Positions 52,351 to 62,830 of a stretch of 64,000 nucleotides of DNA are shown here, in pieces (position 1 is the first letter of the stretch; each line of letters opens with the position of its first letter). A program made the position numbers and the translations under genes. Location: contig NC_092874.1 in NCBI RefSeq assembly GCF_028372415.1, forward strand, positions 117,563,244 to 117,627,243, read 5' to 3'. The stretch is from Notamacropus eugenii. Lineage: Eukaryota > Chordata > Mammalia > Diprotodontia > Macropodidae. Under the pieces are notes generated by a model. The model was not told where the DNA came from, did not search any database, and worked only from the letters and a program-made list of their open reading frames with translations.

Positions 52351-53354
52351 TTTGCTTTCTCCCCTTGCATAATGCACATATTATGGATGTTAAATTATGG
52401 TATTTTGAATGGGAGGCCATTTTCCCATTAAAATTGGAACATACCTGCTTTTAACTTATGCTAGCACTTAAAGTAAGGTAGAATGTAATGACAGAACAGT
52501 AGTATAACAAGCATATTTTTTTCTCATTACTGTCATTATTGGGAAGGATAAAAGGGAACTACCAAGAAATTCCTTCTCTATTTATTCTCTAGTTTTAAAA
52601 AATAATTTTCCCTCTAGCAAATTTGGTCCAATGTGCTACCTATGTAGATGACACAGGCATGAAAAAAAGTTCACATCTTTCCCTGATTTCATAGTCATTA
52701 TCATGTCTCTGTCAGCGTTCCAAGACATAATGGGATGTGTTCAGCTGATTTATCCAGCAAGCTAGAGACGTTACCTCGCCACACACAAACCTAAGGAGCA
52801 AGAGAAGAAGACACATGGCGGCAAGAGTGGGGCTAATAAAATTTATTCCCACTAACGAGGGAATGACCTATGCCATAACTCAACCTGAGGAGCTGGGCCA
52901 CTGCCTCCAAGCTCCTGCTAGAACACACAGACTTAATCATTGTGGCGTTCCCCAGCTTCAATTACAGTCCTGGTGGTGGCTGAGGTTTTATGCTATGAAC
53001 TCTGGGAAAGAGAGTTGGAACTGTGGGATTAATGGGCTGTGTGGGATTTATCTTCCCTTGACAGAGGAGCACTTCTAATGGATGCACCAATAAAGAGAGG
53101 CAGATGTTGGGGACTTTTTGGCTAGTATCGTTCTTTCATGATACTGAGAATATTTCCCTATTCTCTTTCCCCACTGGAAAAAAAAAAGTCTGTGTTTGGT
53201 TAAGTGAAGGGAAAAAACAAACTAGAAATCCTATTTGATCAGTGTGGACAAATGCATCGTTTGAATCCTGTTCATCTTGCTGACCTAGTCCTGCAGAATG
53301 CTCAGAAAATCAGACCCTTCACAGGTCACTGTAACACAACTCTTGGCTTGTCTG
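52351..53354. other. unclassified stretch with an 87-codon frame
   Basis: A frame at 52815-53078 begins ATGGCGG but has no domain, no splice context and sits in text with AATAAA at 52836 and CAATAAAG at 53089. A decayed retroelement or LTR-like piece is possible. I do not call a gene. Confidence 0.3.
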
Positions 53355-53428
53355 GGCCAGTTAGCTCAGCAGGTTAGAGTATGGTGCTAATGAGGCCAAG
53401 GTTATAGGTTCAACTACCACAGGAGCCA
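53355..53428 (+). pseudogene. tRNA-Ile(AAT) pseudogene
   Basis: 74 nt aligning gap-free to vertebrate tRNA-Ile(AAT) as remembered: 'ttagctcagcaggttagag' D arm, 'tggtgctaatgaggcca' anticodon arm with AAT at 53389-53391, and GTTCAACT in place of GTTCGATC in the T loop. The acceptor stem has about three broken pairs and the T stem two, so it is very unlikely to be functional. The box A-like segment is good and box B (GTTCAAC) has the A common in decayed copies. There is no poly-A or SINE body after it, so it looks like a stand-alone tRNA copy and not a SINE head. Confidence 0.85.
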
Positions 53429-53578
53429 ATTAGTTTTGCCCTGTTTTCTCAGCCAAGGACAGATTGCACCCCTATTCCAGCCAGTCATTTCATGAATATA
53501 GTCTGTTGATCACAACAGGGACTGGATAAAAGAGTGTGGCTGGCTCAATGAAGCCCATCCCCACTACTGATTCTTTTT

Positions 53579-53730
53579 CCTTCAACAAGCATTTATTGAA
53601 CCCCTCCCCTGGACAAGGCACCATGCAAGGTACTTCCTGGGGGGGGGGGTACAAAGATGTGGTACTTGCTTTCAAGAAGTTTGTGGTGTTATAGAAGTGA
53701 TGAGTGAATAAATAACCATTGTCTAAGAGA
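53579..53730 (-). mobile_element. L2 LINE 3' end
   Basis: 'caacaagcatttattgaacc', 'ggacaaggcaccatgcaagg', with a G11-type run near 53640. Confidence 0.75.
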
Positions 53731-53903
53731 GAAAATAAGAGGTGTCCTAAGAGAGAGACAGACATAACTCATGTCCTACTTAGGGTGGGTCAATAGCATT
53801 GATTTCATGAGTGAAGAACAGGATGTTAGCATTATTACTGAAAGATCATTTAGGGAGGCGTGCAGTTGGGTCACAGATGGTCATGAAGAGCATGTCAAAA
53901 GCA

Positions 53904-54090
53904 ATATATGTGTGTGAATGTGTATATGTACATACACTTATGCATGTACATATGGATACATATACATGTATATAGGCATGTGTCTATATAGGTCTGTCTA
54001 TATATCTCTGTGTGTGCATGTGTATGCGTACATATATATACATATACATACATATATAATGTGTATATACATACATATACTTCTGTGTGC
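53904..54090. repeat. TATA/CATA/TGTA-rich low-complexity tract
   Basis: Imperfect alternating purine-pyrimidine ATGTGTATATGTACATAC-type sequence. Tyr/Ile/Cys/His frames on both strands are artefacts. Confidence 0.9.
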
Positions 54091-54149
54091 ATACTATTTG
54101 AGTAGAATATTTGGTGGTAGCTGAGAGTGTGTGTGTGTATTTATGTGTC

Positions 54150-54383
54150 CATGTTGGCACAGTGAGCAGAGTGGTTCTAGAATCAGGAAGATGCTTTTTC
54201 TGAGTTCAAATCTGGCCTCAGATTCTTTCTAGTTGTGTCTCTGGACTAGTCACTTAACCCTGTTAGTCTCAGTTTCCTCATCTCTCAAATAAACTGGAGA
54301 AGGATGGCAAACCAGTCTAATATCTCTGCCAAGAAACCCCAAATAGGGTAACGAGGAGCCAGACATGACTGAACAACAACAAC
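54150..54383 (+). mobile_element. Mar-1-type CORE-SINE, full length
   Basis: 'ttggcacagtgagcagagtg', 'gagttcaaatctggcctcag', 'ggatggcaaaccagtctaat', 'gactgaacaacaacaac'. Confidence 0.88.
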
Positions 54384-54523
54384 ATTTTGGCAAATGGCAA
54401 ATGGCAGGACCAAAATGTTCTTAAAATTCAATGGCTGTCATTTCAAATGTCATTTCCCAATTGAAGGGTTGGGGAAGGAAAGGCAAAGAGGAGAGAATAT
54501 TGATATTTGGATAGCTTAGACTA

Positions 54524-54648
54524 GTTAAGCAAATGACAAGCATGTATTAAACAAGCCTATGTGTCAGGCACTGTTCTAGGTAATGCGCTTGCAAATTTAG
54601 AAGCTAGTTTCTTCCCTCAGGCAGCTTATACTCTATTAAGACGTAATG
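54524..54648 (-). mobile_element. L2 LINE 3' end
   Basis: 'atgacaagcatgtattaaac', 'gtgtcaggcactgttctagg', 'cctcaggcagcttatactct'. Confidence 0.7.
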
Positions 54649-54678
54649 TAATTTGAATTGGATATATTTTAGTTTTGT

Positions 54679-54724
54679 GAGTGTGTGTGCACGCATGTGT
54701 GTGTGTGTGTGTGTATGTGTGTGT
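54679..54724. repeat. (GT)n microsatellite, interrupted
   Basis: GT units with GCACGC and AT interruptions. Confidence 0.9.
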
Positions 54725-55320
54725 AATTCCCAAGATACTTTTGGCTAAGCTTTTTCAATAACCAGTTTGTCTAAGGAGGTTACGGTGGCTGCGACTGTGG
54801 CTGGCTGGCTCTCCTTCCCTACATATTCATTTCCTCCACAATCTCATTGAGAAAGACACAATAAAGAATCATCCTGAGATAATGCATTAGTAACTAAGTG
54901 GATGGGCTCTTTAGTCACAACTTTCATCTCTTCTGGGCAGTACACACACAGCCAGCAGATCTTGGCATGTGACTCCAAGAGAACGAGTCTCTACAGTTTC
55001 AGCAAAGGAAGAGGGATGTCAAAATAAGGAAAACCTGACACGTGCAGAATGATATGGCCAAGGGAGTGCCCCCCCTTCCCATGTTTAGGGTTTTGTATCT
55101 CTCTGTCATAGGAACCTGGATTTTCTTTTATTCCCCCAGAGACATGTGATCATTCTGATAAGCTAGAAGCCTAAACTCATTATTTTGTAAATAATGACAA
55201 TAAATAACAACAATGATATTTGCATCAATATTATTAAGGAGGATGATGATAATGATAGTATAGGGAACAGGTGATTTCATTGATCTAAAAAACTTGTAAA
55301 GAAAACTCCTATCAGTGCAA
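54725..55320. other. no recognisable feature
   Basis: No gene or named repeat seen. Confidence 0.35.
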
Positions 55321-55578
55321 GGGGTAGCTAGGGTGATTCAGTGGATAGAATGCCAGTTCTGGTGGCAAGAAACCCTGCTCCTTGAGTTCAAATCTAGCGT
55401 CAGACACTTACCGGCTGCGTGACCCTGGGCAAATCACTTCACCCTGTTTGCCTCAGTTTCCATATCTGTAAAATGAGCTGGAAAAGGAAGTGGCAAACCA
55501 CTCCATTATCTCTGCCAAGAAAGCTCCAAATGGGGCCACAGAGAGTTGGACATGATTGAAAAAGAACCAAACAACAAC
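55321..55578 (+). mobile_element. Mar-1-type CORE-SINE, full length
   Basis: Head 'ggggtagctagggtgattca', 'gcgtgaccctgggcaaatca', 'gaagtggcaaaccactccat', tail 'aaccaaacaacaacc'. Confidence 0.92.
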
Positions 55579-55600
55579 CTTTGCTACAACTCAAAGTCTT

Positions 55601-55705
55601 AGATTAGAGCCCTCGGAGATTTCCTGGGATCACACAGCCAATAGTTGTCAGAGGGAAGACTTGGACCCAGATCATCCTGGCTCTGAGGCTTCACTGTACC
55701 ATGCT
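55601..55705 (-). mobile_element. CORE-SINE fragment
   Basis: 'gggatcacacagccaatagt', 'cttggacccagatcatcctg'. Confidence 0.6.
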
Positions 55706-55849
55706 GATGGAAGTGACATTCATGTTCATTTCAGCCAAACCATTCGACTTACTCTGCCCTGTGTACCACAGAATGACACAATTTATTTCTTACCTTTAGA
55801 CCTTGGTATAAATGATGCCCCCCCCCCCCTTTTGTGCCTTGCGTGCTCT

Positions 55850-56110
55850 TGTGTGCTCTTCCTCTACATTTTTACCTCTGACTCTCTAGCTACTTTCAAG
55901 GCTGCCTCCCACCTTAACTAGTCGCTATTCCCTATTGTTAATGCTACCCCCACATTATTTTGTATTTATTTTTAATTACTTATTTTTGCACATATTTCTT
56001 CCCACTAAGTAGAATACGAATTTCTCAAAGGCAGATTTTATTTTTGACTTTGCATCTCTGGCACCCAGCATCTAGTCCATAGTAGAAACAATAAATTATT
56101 CTTGAACCAA
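55850..56110 (+). mobile_element. L2 LINE 3' end
   Basis: 'cttcccactaagtagaatac', 'atttctcaaaggcagatttt', 'gcatctctggcacccagcat'. Confidence 0.65.
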
Positions 56111-56851
56111 ACTGAATTCTATAGTCCATAATACTTCCAGGTTTCCAAAGCACTTTATGAGTCAATCTCTTCTGATAAATATACCTCTGTTCTCTAGAAG
56201 ACCCTTCTTCTTTCAAAGGGGCCCAGCATCTTCTGTTATCCCTATGAGGACTGGTGCTTGGCAACGGTGCTGTGGTAGCCTCCCAAGAGGGGGCTGCATT
56301 TTGGGCAGCTGCCTCTGCTGCCAAGTATATTTATGGAATCCACTGGGGTCAGTGGATGCACGGGAGATATGATTTCCCGTAAATGGGGGATCATTATCAT
56401 TCCCCACCACAGAGAGCTTTACAATTGGAATCTGCACTTAGACAAGAAAGGTTACAGCTTATCTGATCAATACCTCCCTTTTAAAAAGAAGTCCCCACAT
56501 GCGCACTTCCCTGATTAGCCAATTACTAGGTAGGTTTGCTGTGGTGAGCTGTGAGTGGGCATATGAGTGCATGTGAAATAATGATGGGAAATATGAGGCT
56601 ACAGAGTGGGAAGGGCCTGAAGATCCTACCCCTTCCCTCATCCATCCTCTAGGAACTTAATAAACCTCATTCTCCTTCCATCTTCCTTTCCATTTCTCCT
56701 CCATGTTCTCCCCTCCCTGATTAAATTGCTTCAGGGTAGTATGACCTTGGGCACTGAGCACTAGCCTGAGGCTCAAAAGAACATTTTTGAGTCTCATCCC
56801 ATTCAACTTTTGTCTTTCTACCAGTAGTCATAGAAGGCCAAGATAGGTGTA
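56111..56851. other. no gene called
   Basis: Several short overlapping frames on both strands between 56157 and 56641, none with a domain or splice context. Confidence 0.35.
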
Positions 56852-57030
56852 GAGTACCTACTCATATTTCCTGCCTTGTGGCCCTAGGCAAGCTAAGGTC
56901 CCTGAACCTCAATTTTCCCATCTATAGAATGAATGGATCAAAGCCTATGACTTCTAAGGTTCTCTCAAACTCTAAACCTATAACCCTATGATTAATTAAT
57001 TAAATTAATTAAATAATTAAACCTATGATT
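56852..57030 (+). mobile_element. Ther-2-type CORE-SINE with (AATT)n end
   Basis: 'gtggccctaggcaagctaag', 'atctatagaatgaatggatc', 'tctaaggttctctcaaactc', then AATTAATTAAATTAATT at 56993-57010. Confidence 0.7.
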
Positions 57031-57182
57031 AATGATGGGATTGTTCATGAAGGAGTGATTACTTCTCTAACTGTTCCTTTCCTTGATTCTTTTTTCTCTC
57101 TTGTATTCTAAATCTCCTGAAAGAGTAAATCTTAGAGTCTTACCCTAAGGTTCAGATCCCATGGTTTTTTGTTTTTGTTTTT

Positions 57183-57332
57183 ATTGTGAAGGTGGCCTGG
57201 GAGTTAGGAAATTTGTGTTTGACCTCATTCAAGCCACCACCTCCCTTGACCACAGTTTTCCTCTTTGTAAAATGAGGTTGTTGGAATAGATGATTTCTGG
57301 AGTTTCTTCTTCCTATAAATCTACAATCCTGT
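57183..57332 (+). mobile_element. Ther-2-type CORE-SINE
   Basis: 'gccaccacctcccttgacca', 'tttgtaaaatgaggttgttg', 'gaatagatgatttctggag'. Confidence 0.7.
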
Positions 57333-57374
57333 AAATATGGGATTCTAGTCCAGACTCTGATAACTAACTCTGTG

Positions 57375-57401
57375 GACCACACCACACCACACCACACCAC
57401 A
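57375..57401. repeat. (ACACC)5 microsatellite
   Basis: Five perfect CCACA/ACACC units. Confidence 0.95.
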
Positions 57402-57552
57402 TGAGGTTTTTTAGCTCAGGGTTTTTTTTATTTGTTTTGTTTTGGTCTAGAATCTGCAGTCATCTACCAGTATAGGGGAACTCCAGGTAGGAAAACTGCC
57501 TCCAGAGGTACTGATGGGGTAACTCCTCTGTAACACTTTAGCATCTTAGAGT

Positions 57553-57563
57553 AGGAGTTCTTC

Positions 57564-57615
<52 letters not shown>

Positions 57616-57827
57616 TGTCGTGGGTCCCTTTGGCAGTTTAATTAAGCTTTAAACCCTTTCTTAGAATCACCTTTTTAAAAGCATAGAATAAAATAAAAAA
57701 AGGATTACAAAAGAAACCAAATATATTGGGGAAAATGTAATTTTCCCCTTAGTCCAAGTTCACAGATACCTCTAAAATCTATCCACAGATCCCTTGGGAA
57801 TTCATGGACCCCAGGTGAAGAACTCAT
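57553..57827 (+). mobile_element. TIR element A with an internal (GT)n
   Basis: 'ggagttcttcag' start, (GT)n at 57568-57612, 'gggtccctttggcagttta', 'attacaaaagaaaccaaata', 'ccacagatcccttgggaatt', end 'ccccaggtgaagaactc'. Same order as 18903-19075. Confidence 0.75.
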
Positions 57828-57857
57828 ATCATAGAGTGGTCTTGGGTCTCTGAGAGA

Positions 57858-57955
57858 TATAGTTACTTGTCCAGTAACATAAGTAGCATTGTAAGAAGCA
57901 GGGGTGGAACCTAGGTTTTTCTGCTGCCAAGGTTTATCCGTTAGCCCACTGTGGC
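57858..57955 (-). mobile_element. CORE-SINE fragment
   Basis: 'gttacttgtccagtaacata', 'ggggtggaacctaggttttt', 'gttagcccactgtgg'. Confidence 0.55.
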
Positions 57956-58558
57956 TTCCTTCATTTCCACCCTTTGCCCAGGGTGCACAAATGCTTTGTC
58001 TTATCACTGTCTCCCATGTTTTCCCTCCATAGCCTCAGGGAATGCAATGTCTCTGTCCAAGAGCCATGGTCACCTACACCCAGCAAGATGAATCTCTGCA
58101 CAGAATAAGGACAGGCTTCTGCTAACTGCTGTACTGGAGAGCCATCAAGCTGTTCATCTTCCATTGTCCTCTGAACCTCAGCTTTTTATTGTCCTGGCCA
58201 GAGGCTAGGAGCCAAGAACTAGGACTCTTTACTGGCGGAACTTGGACAAGTCCCAATTCCCTTTCCTCCTATAAAATGGGATGGAGACAATTACTCCCAG
58301 GTTCCAGGGGCTCAGGACAGGTGCTCTGGCTTTTATGTTGATAGAGTGCTTTCAGCTTCCAAGTCCTCAGGACAAAGCTGAGCATTATTAATCCCATTAT
58401 CAGAGAGGGCAAGATGAGTGAAGTTTACTCAGAAGACTCTCTTCATTACACTGGGCAGCCAGGAACAACCCAGGCAGCAATCAATCCCCTCAAAGATCAG
58501 GTTTAGCTTTGTATGTATTACCCTTGGGTGAGAAGATACATTATTCACCCAGCACCAG
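57956..58558. other. no recognisable feature
   Basis: No gene or named repeat seen. Confidence 0.35.
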
Positions 58559-58830
58559 TAATGATAATAATGTTACTAGTAACAGCTGATATTTATAAAT
58601 CATTTACTATGTGCCAGGCACTGTGCCAAATTATCTCATTTCATCTTCCCAACAATCTTGGCAGGTGGATGCTATTATTATCCCCATTTTACAGATGAAG
58701 AAACTGAGGCAGACAGGTTAAATGACTTATCCAGGATCACACAGCTAGTAAATGTCTGAGGCTGGATTTGAACTCGGATCTTCCTGATTCCAGACCCAGC
58801 ACCATTATCCACTGTGTCACCTAGTCATCC
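58559..58830 (-). mobile_element. Ther-1 (MIR-type) CORE-SINE, full length
   Basis: 'tttactatgtgccaggcact', 'ttatctcatttcatcttccc', 'attttacagatgaagaaact', 'gatcacacagctagtaaatg', 'ccactgtgtcacctagtcat'. Confidence 0.92.
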
Positions 58831-58833
58831 AGT

Positions 58834-58955
58834 TGCCTCTATCACTTACTACCCTCTTGACTTGGGCTAGTTGCTTAACTTCTCTGGGTCTCAGTTTCCT
58901 TATCTGTAAAATTTGGGTCTAAGGTCCCTTCCAGCCCTATGTCTGTGATGCCCTT
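58834..58955 (+). mobile_element. Ther-2-type CORE-SINE fragment
   Basis: 'ttctctgggtctcagtttcc', 'gggtctaaggtcccttccag'. Confidence 0.75.
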
Positions 58956-59179
58956 TGACCCATACTTTCTTACATTCCACCCTTCTTTTGACTCATCATA
59001 GCAGCATACATTATTACAAGACAGCTGGGTGGGGGGGGGGGGAGGGTCAGGAATACTGCCCATAGCTGTGAGTACACCTGGGTATTTCCCTGGAAGGAAA
59101 GGTAACTAGACTCCATGGATGCAGCCCATGACCATGACCTGGTTAATTCATTGACCAGTTCAGACTGACTTTTCAAAGA

Positions 59180-59243
59180 CCTGTTTAGGTATGGGTTGGA
59201 CTAGTTGACCTCTGAGGTCTCTTCCATATTTGAAATACTATAA
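59180..59243 (+). mobile_element. L3-type LINE 3' terminus
   Basis: 'taggtatgggttggactagt' and 'tgacctctgaggtctcttcc' is the characteristic L3 3' end. More L3 may lie upstream from about 59100. Confidence 0.7.
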
Positions 59244-59487
59244 TTGTGCTGCTGAGGCCAGTAAGCAAGGGTTTTGTAAGTTTTGGGACCCAGGATGAAA
59301 CTCCCTGGTTTTAGATAGGGAGGTGAGACGAGGAGCAAGTGGCGGACCTGGGAAATGGGCCAGCTGGGGTGAGGGAGGCTGGAGATTGAATAAAGGAGAA
59401 GATCCTGTCTTCCCCTCCTTCCCCACCCTCTCAGATGCAGGATGAGTTGAAGGATGCTCATTAGCTCCTTTATGACTGCAACCAGAG

Positions 59488-59712
59488 CAGGGGCTCTTGA
59501 CCTTGTTTATGTCATGGATCCCTTGGGTGATCTGGTGAAACCTATGAAACCTTTCTTAGAAGAAAAAATGTTTTTAAATAATGGAAGGAAATGCTAAATT
59601 TCAGTAAAAGGTTAGTGAAAATAACAATATACTTTTTTTCCCATCCAAGGTCATAGACTCCAGAAATCTCTCCACAGACCCCTTGAAAGACTGTGGACCC
59701 CAGGTTAAAAAG
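59488..59712 (+). mobile_element. TIR element A
   Basis: 'gcaggggctcttgaccttgt', 'catggatcccttgggtgatc', 'tctccacagaccccttgaaa', end 'tggaccccaggttaaaaagt'. Confidence 0.75.
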
Positions 59713-60328
59713 TCATAGACTAGAGGTTTCAGATCTCCAGGGAAGACTCTGCTTGTCCCCAGCCTCCATCTCACAGGGTGAATGCCCCAAATATGCTCTC
59801 TCTGTCCGCCTTCCTGAAGAGAGCGCCGAGGGCACGTTCCACTGGGACGCAGCCGTTCTTCCTTTCAGTTCTGGCATCGATCCTGTAGTCATTTCTCAGC
59901 TCTACCCTAGAACCCTGTGTGGCTACCACTGGGGAGTAGCATTGTCTGCCTTTTATATCTGGCTCTCTGTGATGATGGAGATTTTTGGAGTGGGAGACTC
60001 TCAGCAGAGCGGGAGCGATTTCCCCCTAATTGGTAAAGTAACCGTAACGACTCTTGTCATTTGTACGTAGCAACACGTAATTGCACAGTAACCTTTGCTG
60101 CTGAGACAGGAATGAAGCGAGGTGAGCTATTAGATTGTCATTCCAAGGGTCAGCTGGCTTCTCTAAGCTGCAACTGCTTTGGCTAGGTGGGCTCTCCATG
60201 GAAAGATGCTCCAGTGGGAGACCCTCTGGGACAGAAATAGACCTGGACCAGCCTGATGGCCAAGTGGCTAGCTGCCAGTATGGTCTCTTGTCCATATTGT
60301 ACAGAATCCCTAGCAAAAAGGGATCTTA
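59713..60328. other. unique, CpG-retaining block; candidate conserved or regulatory sequence
   Basis: About 600 bp between repeats with no interspersed-repeat text and clearly more CpGs than its surroundings (for example GCGCCGAG, GACGCAGCCG, ACCGTAACGAC, TACGTAGCAACACG). An open plus frame at 59693-60070 starts inside the TIR element and has no domain. An enhancer or conserved non-coding element is an inference only. Confidence 0.4.
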
Positions 60329-60481
60329 AAGGTCCTTTGGTTCATTCCAGAGCTGGAAGGAATCTGGGGGCCATGTAGACCCACTGAGGACTTGACTATG
60401 GTTATACAGCATGTGAACTACAGAAACAAAATTGGACCCAAATTTTCCTGACTTCTACACTAGCCCTCTACCTACTATGCC
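60329..60481 (-). mobile_element. Ther-2-type CORE-SINE
   Basis: 'ttccagagctggaaggaatc', 'ttatacagcatgtgaactac', 'attggacccaaattttcctg'. Confidence 0.7.
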
Positions 60482-60806
60482 GTAGTGTCTCATTTGAGCC
60501 TATTTATAAAGAGTTATCATCAAAGAGATTCAATTCCCTTAATGCAGGTGAGAGGGAATGACAGAAGGGATTCCCAAGTCTTAGTAGTCCTCACAACAAC
60601 TCCCAACTGAATTGAAGTTCATATAATAATTTCCTCAAAATTTTGTGATGTAGGAAGTAAGAGTTAGTCAATACTTCTCTACCCGCAATCTGTCATCAAG
60701 TATTTTATTCTTAAAGTAGTAGTTCAGTACTTGGCTTGAGATCGTCAACTTGGCCCCGCCCCACATGGCAGGAGGGGCCTCTCATTCCATGGTGGTATTA
60801 TTCTAA

Positions 60807-61057
60807 GGTACCTAGGTGACAAACTGGATAGAGTGCTGGATCTGGCTTGCATCAGGAAGACATGAATTCAAATCTGGCCTCAGACACTTACTAGTTGTGT
60901 GACCCTGGGCAAGTCACTTAACCTTGCTTGCCTCAGTTTCTTTTTCTATAAAATGAGCTAGAGAAAGAAATGGCCAACCTCTTCAGTATCTTTGCCATGA
61001 AAACCCCATATGGGGTCACGAAGAGTCGGATACAATTAAAATGACTGAACAACAACA
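60807..61057 (+). mobile_element. Mar-1-type CORE-SINE, full length
   Basis: 'ggtacctaggtgacaaactg', 'atctggcctcagacacttac', 'gtgaccctgggcaagtcact', 'ggggtcacgaagagtcggat', 'gactgaacaacaac'. Confidence 0.93.
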
Positions 61058-61113
61058 AATTTCTTGTTCTCCATACAGAAGCTACCTAATCTACTGAAAC
61101 CTTTCATGTAGGT

Positions 61114-61323
61114 CAGAGGTTCCTAATCTTGAGTCTACGGACTTTTCAAGAAAATTCAATAGCTTTTTCAATATTTCAATAATAACAATTCAATATAATT
61201 GACTTTTTTTGTAATTCTATGGGTTTTATTTTATGCATCTAAAACATGATTCTAACAAGGGGTCTACAGACTTCACCAGACTCAAGGAGGGGTCCCTAAC
61301 ATAAAAAAGGTTAAGAACCTCTG
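61114..61323 (-). mobile_element. TIR element A with readable inverted ends
   Basis: CAGAGGTTCCTAA (61114-61126) and TTAAGAACCTCTG (61311-61323) are inverted repeats with one mismatch in 13. Flanks ATGTAGGT (61106-61113) and TTCTAGGT (61324-61331) agree at 6 of 8, as expected for an old 8-bp target duplication of hAT type. No ORF. Confidence 0.8.
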
Positions 61324-61809
61324 TTCTAGGTCTTTTTCATCAATCCATTAAGGCTTAGTTATTAAGTATTGATGTTCATTTGTACCACTGGAACATTCAC
61401 CAGTGGCCATCTCTCTGTTGTCACCCACTCTTTTCTGATGGCACATTTCTTCAGGCATGATCCTTTAAACTAATTTTCGTATAGAGATCATCCCTCAGAA
61501 CCTGCCATAGTTTAGTCAAGCCTCCGTCTCTCCATTGTCCTGCGGGAGGTTTCAGTTTCTAGGAGATTGTGACAGTTCAGGATTTGAAATACAACAGTAC
61601 GACTGCCAGAACCTTTGTGTTTAAGGAGATGAACCTTTGCTCCAGGGATTGAGAAGGACTAGAAGCATTATGCATTTTCCTAAGCACAAATCACCTAGCT
61701 TCTCTGACTTTATTTCCCCTGCGTGCAACATGTGAGATCATGATACTAGTGTTGCCTGTGTCACGAGGTTCTTATGAGGAAAGTTCAAAAAGAAAGGAAG
61801 GATGGCATA
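61324..61809. other. no recognisable feature
   Basis: No gene or named repeat seen. Confidence 0.35.
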
Positions 61810-62235
61810 GTATGTGAATTCTTTCAAAGCACAGTTAGATCTATTGACTCATTTAAACCTCACTATAGTTCTCTGAGACAGGCATGATTGTTCCCTTTGA
61901 CAAATGAGGAAACTGAGGTTTGGGGTAGGATCATAGGATCTTTGATTTAGAGGTAGGAAATATTTCAGAGGTCATTTAGTCTGTCCCCTTCATAGGAAAG
62001 ATATGGAAATTAAAGTATGTTTTGCCCAGTTACCCCACTAATAAAGATCAAAGGTGGGATTCAGACAGAAATCTTGGCTCCAGGTCTAGTGCTCATTCCA
62101 TTTTCAAATGATTCCTTTCTACACCTTAAGTTCCAAGAAGAAATGCAAGTTATTATTTTCTCATAGCTTTCAGATGAGGAAACTGAGGCTTGGAAAAGCT
62201 TGAGAACATATTCTTCATCACATAGCTAGTAAAAC
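61810..62235 (-). mobile_element. MIR-type SINE (minus) split by a Ther-2 SINE (minus)
   Basis: Outer: 61810-61922 ('gactcatttaaacctcacta', 'aaatgaggaaactgaggttt') and 62142-62235 ('cagatgaggaaactgaggct'). Inner: 61923-62100 ('aggatcataggatctttgat', 'aaaggtgggattcagacag'). The repeated GAGGAAACTGAGG could also mean two adjacent copies. Confidence 0.55.
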
Positions 62236-62244
62236 TTTTGGCAT

Positions 62245-62580
62245 TTTCTCAGGTTGTCCCCCATGCCAGGAATGCTCTCACTCTCACTCCCTAACTCTTC
62301 CTGTTGTCTTCCTGAACTTCCATTAAGCCTTAATTAAAATCCTATCTTTTCCAAGAAACCTTTTCTCACCCCTCTTAATTCTAACGACTTCCCTCTATAA
62401 TTATTTCCATTTATCTTGTATATAGCTTGTCTGTACATATCTGTTTGATTGCTCTCTCCCCATATGATTATAAGTTCTTTGAGGGCAGGATCTGTCTTTT
62501 GCCTCTTTGGGTATCCCTAGCACTTAGCACAGTTTCTGGAACTTGATAGCAGGCATTTAATAAATGTTTATTGATTGACT
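62245..62580 (+). mobile_element. L2 LINE 3' end, well preserved
   Basis: 'ccatgccaggaatgctctca', 'ttgtatatagcttgtctgta', 'ttctttgagggcaggatctg', 'ctagcacttagcacagtttc', 'aataaatgtttattgattga'. Confidence 0.88.
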
Positions 62581-62619
62581 GAAATATCAGAGCTAGACTT
62601 CAAATCTTGACTAGCCCTT

Positions 62620-62830
62620 AGTGCTAGAGCCTTCCCCTCTGCAGATTTTCTCTGATTTATCCTGTATGTATCTTGTTTATACATAATTGTTTGCGTGTTT
62701 TTTCCTCTAGGAGCCTCTGAGGTCCTGGACAGTAGGAACCACTTTTTTTGCCTTTCGAGCTTTTTTGCCATCGAACTTAACACAGTGTCAGACACATAGT
62801 AGGCACTTAATAAAGGCTCATGGACTGACC
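62620..62830 (+). mobile_element. L2 LINE 3' end, second copy
   Basis: 'tttatcctgtatgtatcttg', 'ggtcctggacagtaggaacc', 'acacatagtaggcacttaat', 'aaaggctcatggactgac'. Tandem with the preceding L2 end. Confidence 0.8.

Noticed and set aside
59693..60070. 125-codon frame in the CpG-retaining block
   Set aside because: Its start lies inside a TIR element and no domain or splice site supports it. The block is reported as possible regulatory DNA instead.
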